Shown: positions 1 through 7,263 of the stretch, piece after piece | Layout: each line of letters begins with the position of its first letter | How positions within the stretch are numbered: position 1 is the stretch's first letter | From: an uncultured Eubacterium sp. | GTDB lineage: Bacteria > Bacillota > Clostridia > Lachnospirales > Lachnospiraceae | Direction: 5' to 3' | DNA length: 26,141 bases | Assembly (NCBI GenBank): GCA_910580075.1 | Contig: CAJTVR010000066.1 | Location: 1 to 26,141 of the forward strand | Made by a program: the position numbers and the translations under genes | Notes under the pieces: generated by a model | Told to the model about the DNA's origin: nothing | What the model saw: only the letters and a program-made list of their open reading frames with translations | Databases searched by the model: none

Positions 1-86
1 CTGTTTTTCACAAAAAGTCACATGGACTCTATCAGGGGTTCTGAATAGTTACAAATGTAGAAAAGAAGAAAAGGAAGGCGGATATT

Positions 87-1265
87 ATGTATATAAAAGG
101 TGTGAATCTGGGAAACTGGCTTGTTTTGGAAAAGTGGATGAGTCCGGCGCTGTTTGACGGAACCACAGCGGAGGATGAATATTATCTGCCAGTGCAGCTT
201 TCTCCTGAAGTCTATGAAGCGCGGATCAGAGTACACCGCAGCGAGTATATATCGGAAAAAGAGATTTTGCCTGCATTAAGCGGATGGGAATGAATGCCGT
301 GCGGATTCCGGTACCATATTTTGTCTTCGGTGACCGGGCACCGTTTATTGGATGCATTGAGGAGCTGGACAAAGCATTTGCATGGGCTGGGAAATATAAC
401 CTGAAAATTCTGATTGACCTGCATACAGCTCCGCTTGGCCAGAACGGTTTTGATAACGGCGGAATCTCCGGTGTCTGTAAATGGAGCCAGACGCCGGATG
501 AAGTGGAATTTGTCCTGCATGTGCTGGAAAAGCTGGCACAGCGTTATGGAAAACACGAATGCCTGCTTGGTATCGAACCGATCAATGAGCCGGTTACAGA
601 ACCTATGTGGGAAAGCATGGATGTTCAAAAACGTTATCCTCCGGTGGACCCGGAACTGGCAGCAGGCAGCAGACCGAATACACTGGAATTTCTGCATCAG
701 TTTTATACAGATGCTTACCCGGATCCGCCGTCAAATGAGCGAAGACAAATTTGTGGTATTTCATGACGGGTTTCAGATGAAAATATGGAAGGATTTTCTG
801 ACTCAGAGTAAATTTAAAAACGTTATGCTGGATACACATCTTTATCTGATGCTGGCAGAACTCGATGGCTGTGAACAGAGCGTTGAAGGCTATCAGAACT
901 ATATCCGCGAACATTTTGCCAGAGATTTTGCGCAAGTGCAGGAATATGTTCCTGTAATCTGCGGCGAATGGTGCATGTTTAATTCGTATGCGGCAGGCGT
1001 GGATACGCATGGCGGGCAGAGTATGCTGAATGGACTGGATTTTTCTGAAAACACGGAAAAATTTACACCGGATGAGAAAAAGGAAATCTACCAAAATATT
1101 GTTTCCGAACAGCTTCAGGCATGGAAGGCGGGGAGCGGATATTTTTACTGGAACTATAAGCTGCTGCTGGATACCGTCAATGATCCGAACTGGATTGGAT
1201 GGGATAGCTGGGATTTAGGAAAGAGTGCTGACCTGGGGTGGTTTCCGGCAGACGGAAACTGCTAA
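87..1265 (+). pseudogene. Frameshifted GH5-family beta-glucosidase/glucanase (BglC-like)
   Basis: Three consecutive + frames together spell one glycoside hydrolase family 5 protein of about 390 residues. The first part (from ATG 87, after a purine-rich aaggaagg) begins MYIKGVNLGNWLVLEKWMSP. The middle part carries the acid/base motif INEP. The last part carries the nucleophile motif CGEW and ends at 1265. The first break is at an A5 run (256-260): one more A would restore SEKRDF joined to the middle frame. The second is at CCC 718-720: one more base would restore a TDAYxRIRRQMSEDK reading. Both are single-base losses, and homology continues across both. In the family the enzyme hydrolyses beta-1,3/1,4-glucosides. 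No signal peptide is seen, so an intact version would be cytoplasmic. Either a recent pseudogene or two sequencing errors; no other gene here is broken, which favours a true pseudogene. Confidence 0.85.
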
Positions 1266-1296
1266 GAGTTTTCTGGAGCGGGGCCGGGAGGGAGGT

Positions 1297-1430
1297 GTTA
1301 ACCGGACGCCAGGCGGAACAGAAAAAAGAAAAAGTATCTCTTCCCGGCGTCCGGCTGAAATCAGCAAAAACTGGCCGCGCATACAGTTTGCAGGCGGAAC
1401 AGAAAAAGTATCTCTTCCCGGCGTCCGGCA
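1297..1430 (-). repeat. Two tandem copies of a dispersed palindromic intergenic repeat
   Basis: Read on the - strand, two units each start CCGGACGCCGGG (ending at 1354 and at 1428), followed by AAGAGATACTTTTTC, a T-rich stretch and CTGTTCCGCCTG. The 1302-1354 unit is bounded by perfect 9-base inverted repeats (CCGGACGCC at 1302-1310 and GGCGTCCGG at 1346-1354). Related + strand copies occur at 5142 and 26086. The array begins about 30 bases after the broken GH5 gene. No ORF in it looks real. It resembles a REP/MITE-like non-coding element; mobility is not shown. Confidence 0.8.
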
Positions 1431-1473
1431 GGAATCATCATACACCGCCTACAAAAAATGTCAAAATTTATCA

Positions 1474-1502
1474 TTGACATTTCCAGCATTCTGTTGTATT
1501 GT
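1474..1502 (+). promoter_or_regulatory. Sigma-A promoter of metK
   Basis: A perfect TTGACA (1474-1479) is followed after 17 bases by TATTGT (1497-1502). Transcription would begin near 1509, about 40 bases before the SAM riboswitch, as expected for a riboswitch-controlled metK transcript. Confidence 0.65.
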
Positions 1503-1547
1503 TACTAAGAGTTAGATTTGAGAATTCGAAAATTGCATACGGTTTTT

Positions 1548-1649
1548 CTCTTATTCAGAGTGATGGAGATACATAGGATCTGTGAAGTCACGGCAACCCC
1601 CTAAAATAGCGGAAGGTGCCAGCCTGAGCGAGTAATCGAACAATAAGAG
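1548..1649 (+). ncRNA. SAM-I (S-box) riboswitch aptamer
   Basis: CTCTTATT (1548-1555) pairs with AATAAGAG (1642-1649) as helix P1. Inside are the S-box hallmarks in order: CAGAGTGATGGAG, TGTGAAGTCACGGCAACC, GGAAGGTGCC and a final GAA before P1 closes. The motif lies in the leader of S-adenosylmethionine synthetase, the classical target. In this class SAM binding stabilises P1 and favours a downstream terminator, which is present at 1674-1704. When SAM is scarce metK would be expressed. Confidence 0.95.
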
Positions 1650-1673
1650 GATTTGATTATTTAACCCAGATTT

Positions 1674-1704
1674 CAGGTCCGCTTTTTGAGCGAGCCTGTT
1701 TTTT
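1674..1704 (+). terminator. Riboswitch expression-platform terminator
   Basis: CAGG (1674-1677) plus CGCT (1680-1683) pair with AGCG (1689-1692) plus CCTG (1695-1698). The two middle positions are imperfect. A T-run follows (1699-1704). It lies 25 bases after the aptamer and about 100 bases before metK, as expected for SAM-dependent attenuation. I could not define the competing antiterminator by eye. Confidence 0.8.
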
Positions 1705-1805
1705 ATTGTGGAAAACGCAGTAAAAGCAATGCAAAGAACAGGAACTTTTTAACACATCCCGTGCTTTGTAAGGGATCATGAATGAATCAAATGAAAGGAA
1801 AAAGT

Positions 1806-3002
1806 ATGGAAAAATTGTTATTTACTTCAGAATCAGTAACAGAGGGGCATCCTGACAAAATGTGCGATGCCATATCCGATGCAGTACTTGATGCATGCAT
1901 GGAGCAGGACCCGATGAGCCGTGTTGCCTGCGAGACAGTCAGCTGTACAGGATTTGTGCTTGTAACAGGAGAGATTACAACAAAAGCACAGCTTGATATT
2001 CCGGCTATTGTCAGGAAGACGGTTGATGAGATTGGCTATAATGATGCGAAAACAGGTTTTGACTGTAATATATGTGCAGTTTTTTCGGCTATAGACCAGC
2101 AGTCTGCTGATATCGCAATGGGAGTAGATAAGGCGCTGGAAGCAAAAGAAAACAAAATGACAGACGAAGAGCTGGAAGCAATCGGAGCCGGAGACCAGGG
2201 CATGATGTTTGGATATGCGTCAAATGAGACAGAAAGTTTTATGCCGTATCCGATTTCCCTGGCACACAAATTAGCGCTTCAGCTTACTAAGGTGCGCAAG
2301 GACGGCACGCTTTCTTATCTGCGTCCGGACGGAAAGACACAGGTATCGGTAGAATATGATGAGGCAGGACAGCCAAAGAGACTTGAGGCAGTTGTCTTAT
2401 CTACACAGCATGATGCAGATACAGCACAGGAGCAGATACATGCAGATATTATGAAATATGTGTTTGACCCGGTTATTCCAAAAGAAATGATTGATTCGGA
2501 TACGAAGTTCTTTATCAATCCGACTGGAAGATTTGTAATCGGCGGACCGCAGGGAGATGCAGGACTGACTGGCCGCAAGATTATTGTAGATACATATGGC
2601 GGATATGCACGTCATGGCGGCGGTGCATTTTCGGGCAAAGACTGTACAAAAGTAGACCGTTCTGCAGCATATGCGGCACGTTATGTAGCGAAGAATATCG
2701 TAGCAGCCGGACTGGCAGATAAATGCGAAATCCAGCTGTCTTATGCAATCGGAGTCGCACAGCCGACATCTGTAATGGTAGATACATTTGGTACAGGTAA
2801 ACTGGCAGACGACCGTCTTGTTGAGATTGTAAGAGAAAATTTTGACCTTCGTCCGGCTGGAATTATAAAAATGTTAAATTTAAGAAGACCGATTTACAAG
2901 CAGACGGCTGCTTACGGCCATTTTGGAAGAAATGACCTGAACCTGCCGTGGGAAGCGCTTGATAAAACGGAAGTACTGAAAAAATATATGCCTCAGGCAT
3001 AA
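1806..3002 (+). CDS. metK: S-adenosylmethionine synthetase
   Basis: Cytosolic enzyme making S-adenosylmethionine from methionine and ATP, the main methyl donor. The 398-residue product has the usual family length. It shows GHPDKMCDAISDAVLD near the N-terminus, the GAGDQGMMFGYA signature at about 115-126, and the glycine-rich GGGAFSGKDCTKVDRS phosphate-binding segment at about 268-283. The ATG at 1806 is chosen because AAAGGA lies at normal distance before it and the protein then starts MEKLLFTSESVTEGHPDK, as homologues do; an upstream in-frame ATG at 1782 is poorer. Expression is controlled by the SAM riboswitch at 1548-1649. It appears monocistronic, with a long inverted repeat right after the stop. 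Confidence 0.97.
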   Translation: MEKLLFTSESVTEGHPDKMCDAISDAVLDACMEQDPMSRVACETVSCTGFVLVTGEITTKAQLDIPAIVRKTVDEIGYNDAKTGFDCNICAVFSAIDQQSADIAMGVDKALEAKENKMTDEELEAIGAGDQGMMFGYASNETESFMPYPISLAHKLALQLTKVRKDGTLSYLRPDGKTQVSVEYDEAGQPKRLEAVVLSTQHDADTAQEQIHADIMKYVFDPVIPKEMIDSDTKFFINPTGRFVIGGPQGDAGLTGRKIIVDTYGGYARHGGGAFSGKDCTKVDRSAAYAARYVAKNIVAAGLADKCEIQLSYAIGVAQPTSVMVDTFGTGKLADDRLVEIVRENFDLRPAGIIKMLNLRRPIYKQTAAYGHFGRNDLNLPWEALDKTEVLKKYMPQA

Positions 3003-3007
3003 AACGG

Positions 3008-3101
3008 GGCTGCCGCATTAAGAAAAATGATACAAGATATAGTTTGCTTAAATCGTTCTTTTGCATGATCTCTTGTATATATTCTGCTTAGTGCGGCAGC
3101 C
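3008..3101. repeat. Long imperfect inverted repeat after metK (possible terminator/folded element)
   Basis: GGCTGCCGCATTAAG (3008-3022) is complementary to CTTAGTGCGGCAGCC (3087-3101) at 14 of 15 positions, the exception being a G-U pair. Inside, TACAAGA (3031-3037) pairs with TCTTGTA (3071-3077). The transcript would fold into one hairpin of about 94 bases. Only a modest T-rich stretch follows (ttaccttttt), so termination is plausible but not certain. The same GGCTG(C/T)CGCA / TGCGGCAGCC arms occur directly abutted at 16113-16132. Confidence 0.65.
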
Positions 3102-3189
3102 TTACCTTTTTGCTTTATATCGCAGCTGCGACATATTTTAGAAAAAATTAAGAATCTTTTCCGTGAAATTTTATATGAAATTACAAACC

Positions 3190-3201
3190 ACATGATATAA
3201 T
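3190..3201 (+). promoter_or_regulatory. Extended -10 promoter upstream of the histidine kinase
   Basis: TGATATAAT (TG at 3193-3194, TATAAT at 3196-3201) is a perfect extended -10 element. No good -35 is seen 17 bases upstream, which extended -10 promoters tolerate. Transcription would start near 3208, leaving a leader of about 80 bases that contains the hairpin at 3232-3273. Confidence 0.5.
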
Positions 3202-3231
3202 AGCTGTGAATGGAAGCACGCATAACAGGTG

Positions 3232-3273
3232 AACTGCTGCGGTGTGTCAGGGTCCGTCGCAGTTATTTTTTTT
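3232..3273 (+). terminator. Leader terminator/attenuator before the histidine kinase
   Basis: AACTGCTGCGG (3232-3242) pairs with CCGTCGCAGTT (3254-3264), with one mismatch and one G-U pair, and is followed by T8 (3266-3273). That is a Rho-independent terminator by structure. It lies between the -10 element at 3196-3201 and the ribosome binding site TAGGAG (3275-3280), so it would act within the leader of the kinase operon. Confidence 0.65.
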
Positions 3274-3288
3274 ATAGGAGTATTTCAT

Positions 3289-4422
3289 ATGAAGATGAGC
3301 ACAAAACTGATTATTTCTTTCTGCGTTATGGTATTTATGCCGATACTGCTTGCTGGATTTGCGTTTTTTATGATCCGGGTGGTTCAGATGAACGCATCAG
3401 GCAGTCAGAGCGGAATTGACATCGGCTCGCTGACTTTCCAGATTGATAATTCACAAATCGGGGTTCTGGTAGAAGATATGGCGGTCTGCATCGTAATAAT
3501 CCTTGTTGTTACTGCACTGTCGATTACAGCATGGATTTATAAGGGCATTGTTACGCCAATCTATAAACTGGAAGAAGCCGCTCAGAATATCAAAGAGGGC
3601 AATCTGGATTTTACGGTTGAGGCTGAGAGTGACGACGAAATGGGCAATCTGTGCCGCAATTTTGAAGATATGCGTCTTCGCCTGAAAGAGTCCGCAGAGG
3701 AAAGCCTGGAGGCGGAAAAGCAGAACCGTATTCTGATTAGCAATATTTCCCACGATTTGAAAACGCCGATCACAGCGATTAAAGGCTATGTGGAAGGCAT
3801 TTTAGACGGTGTGGCAGACACGCCGGAAAAAGTAGATAAATATATGCGCACGATATACAGCAAAGCGATAGATATGGACCGTCTGATTAACGAGCTGACG
3901 CTGTATGCTAAAATAGATACAAACCGGATTCCGTATGACTTTAAAAGAATGAAGGCAGCGGATTATTTTGACGACTGCATTGAAGAAATCGGACTGGGCC
4001 TGGAAACAGAGCATATCGGCCTGTCTTATTTTAACTATGCGGGAGATGAGGTAGAAATTATTGCCGATCCGGAACAGTTAAAACGCGTCATTAATAATAT
4101 TATCGGAAATTCCATAAAATATATGGACAAAGAACACGGTCTGATTAATATCCGCGTCAAAGATGCAGGGGATTTTATACAGATAGAAATCGAAGATAAC
4201 GGAAAAGGCATTGCTCAAAAAGACCTGCCGTATATTTTTGACCGTTTTTACCGGACAGATGCTTCCCGGAATTCAGCAACCGGAGGCAGCGGCATCGGCT
4301 TATCTATAGTAAAGAAAATCGTAGAGGACCATGGAGGCAAAATATGGGCAACCAGCAAAGAATTTACTGGTACTGTCATGTATTTTGTAATACGCAAATA
4401 TCAGGAGGTTCCAAATGAATAA
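3289..4422 (+). CDS. Membrane sensor histidine kinase (HAMP-HisKA-HATPase)
   Basis: Sensor of a two-component system that autophosphorylates on histidine and passes phosphate to the adjacent regulator. The 377-residue product has a membrane segment at about 7-30, a short external loop of roughly 35 residues, a second segment at about 65-85, then a HAMP domain to about 134. The phosphoacceptor box SNISHDLKTP holds His155. The ATPase domain shows N box NNIIGNSIKY, G1 DNGKGIA, F box FDRFYRTD and G2 GGSGIGLSIV. The small external loop suggests sensing in or near the membrane. ATG 3289 is chosen for TAGGAG eight bases before it; longer in-frame starts lack such a site. It overlaps the regulator gene by 8 bases. 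The signal is unknown: no transporter or target operon adjoins. Confidence 0.93.
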   Translation: MKMSTKLIISFCVMVFMPILLAGFAFFMIRVVQMNASGSQSGIDIGSLTFQIDNSQIGVLVEDMAVCIVIILVVTALSITAWIYKGIVTPIYKLEEAAQNIKEGNLDFTVEAESDDEMGNLCRNFEDMRLRLKESAEESLEAEKQNRILISNISHDLKTPITAIKGYVEGILDGVADTPEKVDKYMRTIYSKAIDMDRLINELTLYAKIDTNRIPYDFKRMKAADYFDDCIEEIGLGLETEHIGLSYFNYAGDEVEIIADPEQLKRVINNIIGNSIKYMDKEHGLINIRVKDAGDFIQIEIEDNGKGIAQKDLPYIFDRFYRTDASRNSATGGSGIGLSIVKKIVEDHGGKIWATSKEFTGTVMYFVIRKYQEVPNE

Positions 4423-5104
4423 AATATTGATTATTGAAGATGAAATGGCGATTGCGGAATTGGAAAAGGATTACCTGGAACTGAGCGGTTTTCAAGTAGA
4501 AATGGAAACAGACGGAAAGCAGGGACTTAAAAAAGCACTGGAAGAAGATTACAGCATGATTATACTGGACCTGATGCTTCCGGGAATGGACGGCTTTGAG
4601 GTCTGCCGGCAGATTCGCGGTCATAAGAACCTGCCTATATTAATGGTATCTGCAAAAAAAGATGATATTGATAAAATCCGGGGGCTTGGACTCGGCGCTG
4701 ATGACTATGTAACTAAACCATTTTCTCCAAGCGAGCTGGTTGCAAGGGTAAAAGCGCATCTGGCGAGATATGAACGCCTGATTGGAAGCGGCGTGCCTCA
4801 GAATGACATCGTGGAAATCCGCGGAATCCGCATTGATAAAACAGCAAGGCGTGTCTGGATTAACGAAGAAGAAAAACAGTTTACAACAAAAGAATTTGAC
4901 CTGCTTGTATTCCTGGCCCAGAATCCAAACCGTGTGTTTACCAAAGATGAGCTGTTTAAGGAAATCTGGGATATGGAATCGGTAGGGGATATTGCTACAG
5001 TAACGGTGCATATTAAGAAGATTCGTGAAAAGATAGAGCTGAATACGGCAAAACCGCAGTATATAGAAACAATCTGGGGGGTCGGGTACCGGTTTAAAAT
5101 GTGA
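4415..5104 (+). CDS. OmpR/PhoB-family response regulator
   Basis: DNA-binding partner of the upstream kinase. The 229-residue product has an N-terminal receiver domain with the acidic pocket IIEDE, phosphoacceptor Asp52 in ILDLMLPGMDGF, and the conserved Lys101 in VTKPF. The C-terminal winged helix (about 130-229) shows FTTKEFDLLVFLAQNPNRVF and ends with the typical GVGYRFKM. The start at 4415 has AGGAGG six bases upstream and overlaps the kinase stop by 8 bases, indicating translational coupling. Targets cannot be read from this window. A dispersed repeat begins about 40 bases after the stop. Confidence 0.95.
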   Translation: MNKILIIEDEMAIAELEKDYLELSGFQVEMETDGKQGLKKALEEDYSMIILDLMLPGMDGFEVCRQIRGHKNLPILMVSAKKDDIDKIRGLGLGADDYVTKPFSPSELVARVKAHLARYERLIGSGVPQNDIVEIRGIRIDKTARRVWINEEEKQFTTKEFDLLVFLAQNPNRVFTKDELFKEIWDMESVGDIATVTVHIKKIREKIELNTAKPQYIETIWGVGYRFKM

Positions 5105-5141
5105 AGGGAGGCTGGATGACGGGGTTGGAGAGAGTATAGTT

Positions 5142-5229
5142 ACCCGGACGCCGGGCGGAGAAACTTTTTCCTTTTTCTGTGACTCCGGAGAACAGTTAGA
5201 AATTCTTAATTTTCTGCCTGGTATCCAGG
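5142..5229 (+). repeat. Dispersed palindromic intergenic repeat, + strand copy
   Basis: The first 39 bases, starting ACCCGGACGCCGGGCGGAGA and ending CTTTTTCTGT, are identical to those at 26086-26124. The copy opens with the palindrome CCCGG-ACG-CCGGG and ends with a similar one, CCTGG-TAT-CCAGG (5217-5229). It lies just after the response regulator. T-tracts after the first palindrome could weaken transcription, but their spacing from the stem is not that of a standard terminator. Confidence 0.75.
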
Positions 5230-5233
5230 ATTT

Positions 5234-5273
5234 GGGGCTCTCTGCCTTCCGCTGCAGAAAACTTCGAAGCCCC
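5234..5273 (+). other. Hairpin in the intergenic region before the pseudouridine synthase
   Basis: GGGGCT (5234-5239) pairs with AGCCCC (5268-5273), extended by TT/AA to eight base pairs, around a 28-base loop. No T-run follows; instead a C-rich stretch (about 5286-5303) runs up to the next gene. Function unknown. Confidence 0.4.
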
Positions 5274-5331
5274 AAAAGGTGCCTGCCCACCTCCCCCTCC
5301 CCCACTCAAAACAGCATTGGAGGTAAATCAA

Positions 5332-6051
5332 ATGGCGCAGACTTTAAATATACTATACGAAGATGCATCCCTCATCGTCTGCATCAAACCGCCCGGCACA
5401 GCATCGGAGACGAGAAAAAGCGGGCAGCAGGATATGGTAAGCCTGGTTCGCAATTACCGTTATAAAAAAGGCGAAGAACCCTATGCAGGCCTCATTCACC
5501 GTCTTGACCAGCCCGTGGAAGGCATACTGGTCTTTGGGAAACATGCTTCTGCTTCTGCGGCCCTGAGCCGTCAGCTTGCACAGGGAAAATTCACGAAAAT
5601 ATATCTGGCGGTTACAGAAGGGAACATGCCCGGCCGGGAAGGAAAACTGTGTGATTTTCTAAAAAAAGACAGCCGCAGCAATACTTCCTTCACTGCATCA
5701 GAAGATGATCCGCAGGCGAAAAAGGCAGAACTGCTTTACAAGGTGCTGGATACCGGCGCAGAGCATCATCCGGTGCAGAATCTGGTACGTATTCAGCTGC
5801 TGACAGGGCGGCATCATCAGATACGTGTCCAGATGGCGCATGCTGGATCGCCGCTATTAGGAGATCTGAAATACGGACGGCAAAAAGATCTGCAAAAGAA
5901 CCGGGAACACAGCGGGCTGTGCCTTTGTGCCTGCGGGCTGTCATTTGTTCATCCCGTTACCAAAAAGAAATTAAAATTTCAAATCCGTCCGTCGCATCCT
6001 GCATTTCAAAAGTTTTTAGCAGCAGAGGGGCAGATTCCAGGAGAATGGTAA
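5332..6051 (+). CDS. RluA-family RNA pseudouridine synthase
   Basis: Isomerises specific uridines in rRNA or tRNA to pseudouridine. The 239-residue protein contains the RluA signature HRLDQPVEG with catalytic Asp59, followed by GILVFGKH and later LLTGRHHQIRVQMA near residue 160. No N-terminal S4 domain is present, so it belongs to the short RluA group rather than the RluD type. Start ATG 5332 has GGAGG (5319-5323) eight bases upstream; an in-frame TTG at 5317 overlaps that site and is rejected. The C-rich ACCTCC at 5289-5294 is complementary to GGAGGT of this ribosome binding site. The exact target nucleotide cannot be assigned. Confidence 0.92.
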   Translation: MAQTLNILYEDASLIVCIKPPGTASETRKSGQQDMVSLVRNYRYKKGEEPYAGLIHRLDQPVEGILVFGKHASASAALSRQLAQGKFTKIYLAVTEGNMPGREGKLCDFLKKDSRSNTSFTASEDDPQAKKAELLYKVLDTGAEHHPVQNLVRIQLLTGRHHQIRVQMAHAGSPLLGDLKYGRQKDLQKNREHSGLCLCACGLSFVHPVTKKKLKFQIRPSHPAFQKFLAAEGQIPGEW

Positions 6052-6095
6052 TTTTACTAAAAAGTGACAGGATGTAAAGCAGGCGGGAATACATA

Positions 6096-7175
6096 ATGGA
6101 GAATCAAACCAGACATACTCTTTGTATGAGATGGTATGAAAGAGATCAGGTAAAAAAAGTATTTTTATTATCAGGAGTTACGCTGGCAGTTTATCTTTTT
6201 ATGAGATTTATGCTGCCGATAGTGATTCCTTTTTTGTTAGGCGGACTTCTGGCTGTGCTGCTGAATCCGGTTGTGGAAAGGGTGGTGAACAAAACCGGCA
6301 GGGGCAGGAGTATGATTTCTATGATCATTGTAACAATCGTGCTGGCAGCAGCCGGGGCCTTATGTTATTTTGCAGGATGCGCAGTCTGTGACCAGCTGTC
6401 TGAACTGGCGAAAAATGCAGAGTCAATAGAGAACAGTATCCGGGATTTGTGGTGCGACGGCTGTGCCAGAGTAGAAGAGAGCTTTGGGGTACAGCTGGGT
6501 GAAGCGGAGCAGATGTTTGCCAGAATGCAGAATAAAGTAAAGACCGGATTCCAGTCGCGGACACTGCCGTATCTTTTGAAAAATTCTGTGACATTTGCCC
6601 GGATCATGTTTGCAGGGATAGGCGTTACGCTGGTTTCCGTGATTTCAGGCATGCTGATTTTAACAGATTATCCTCAGATATCCAGTGCGGTTCATAAATC
6701 TGAAATCGGAAAACTGGCCGTGCAGGTAAAACAGCATGCAAAAGCAGCCGGAGGGACTTATCTGAAAGCACAGATTATAATTCTGCTGATTATCAGCCTT
6801 ATTTGTGTGGCAGGGCTGTTTTTGACAGGAAATCCGTATGCGGTGTTAGCCGGCATGGGAATCGGCGTCTGCGATGCGCTTCCGTTTATTGGAACAGGGA
6901 CGATCTTTGTCCCGTGGATGATTATAGATATTCTCAATGGGAAATATGTTATGGCAGCAGTGTACGGGATTTTGTATATTATATGCAGTTTTGTGCGCCA
7001 GCTGTTAGAGCCGAGGCTGATTGGAGCACGGTTAGGGTATCCGCCGATTGTTGTGCTGATGAGCATTTACATCGGTATTCATGTGTATGGAGCGGGCGGG
7101 GTGCTGACAGGTCCTGCATCAGCTTTTCTGATTTACGAATTATATACAGCATGCCGCACAGCTATGGAAAAATAG
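6096..7175 (+). CDS. AI-2E family / YtvI-like multi-pass membrane protein
   Basis: The 359-residue integral membrane protein has about seven or eight hydrophobic segments, including two near the N-terminus (about 26-60 and 70-95), a hydrophilic stretch (about 100-190) and a hydrophobic C-terminal half. The pattern and the segment VRQLLEPRLIGARLGYPPIV match the AI-2E transporter family (PF01594). Family members include proposed autoinducer exporters, Na+/H+ antiporters and the Bacillus sporulation membrane protein YtvI. In a spore former YtvI-like is a fair guess, but no substrate can be claimed. The ribosome binding site before ATG 6096 is weak. It lies 44 bases after the pseudouridine synthase and may share its transcript. 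Confidence 0.8.
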   Translation: MENQTRHTLCMRWYERDQVKKVFLLSGVTLAVYLFMRFMLPIVIPFLLGGLLAVLLNPVVERVVNKTGRGRSMISMIIVTIVLAAAGALCYFAGCAVCDQLSELAKNAESIENSIRDLWCDGCARVEESFGVQLGEAEQMFARMQNKVKTGFQSRTLPYLLKNSVTFARIMFAGIGVTLVSVISGMLILTDYPQISSAVHKSEIGKLAVQVKQHAKAAGGTYLKAQIIILLIISLICVAGLFLTGNPYAVLAGMGIGVCDALPFIGTGTIFVPWMIIDILNGKYVMAAVYGILYIICSFVRQLLEPRLIGARLGYPPIVVLMSIYIGIHVYGAGGVLTGPASAFLIYELYTACRTAMEK

Positions 7176-7185
7176 CGCTTCTTGC

Positions 7186-7214
7186 TTGACATCCGAAGAA
7201 TATGACGCTAGAAT
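7186..7214 (+). promoter_or_regulatory. Sigma-A promoter of proS
   Basis: TTGACA (7186-7191), a 17-base spacer and TAGAAT (7209-7214). It begins just after the stop of the upstream membrane protein gene and would give a leader of about 43 bases. Confidence 0.8.
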
Positions 7215-7263
7215 AAATCGGTATACAGGTTGTTTGATAACTTAAAATAAAAGGAGAATGGAA

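Noticed and set aside
87..766. Programmed ribosomal frameshifting as an explanation of the split GH5 gene
   Set aside because: There is no classical slippery heptamer with a downstream structure at the breaks, and two separate shifts would be needed; mutation or sequencing error is simpler.
1297..1430. CRISPR array
   Set aside because: Only two units, unequal in length, with internal palindromes and no regular spacers; no cas genes in the window.
1225..1515. Short + strand frames across the repeat region after the GH5 gene
   Set aside because: They translate the repeat units twice (EQKK / SLPGVR patterns), have no ribosome binding site, and run into the metK promoter.
5142..5180. Repeat read as an ordinary Rho-independent terminator
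   Set aside because: The CCCGG-ACG-CCGGG stem has only five base pairs and is separated by about nine bases from the T-tracts; copies at 1297-1430 point the other way relative to the upstream gene.
4640..5305. A 221-codon open frame on the - strand over the response regulator and repeat
   Set aside because: Antisense to a clear response regulator; the product is low in recognisable motifs and part of it is translated repeat sequence.
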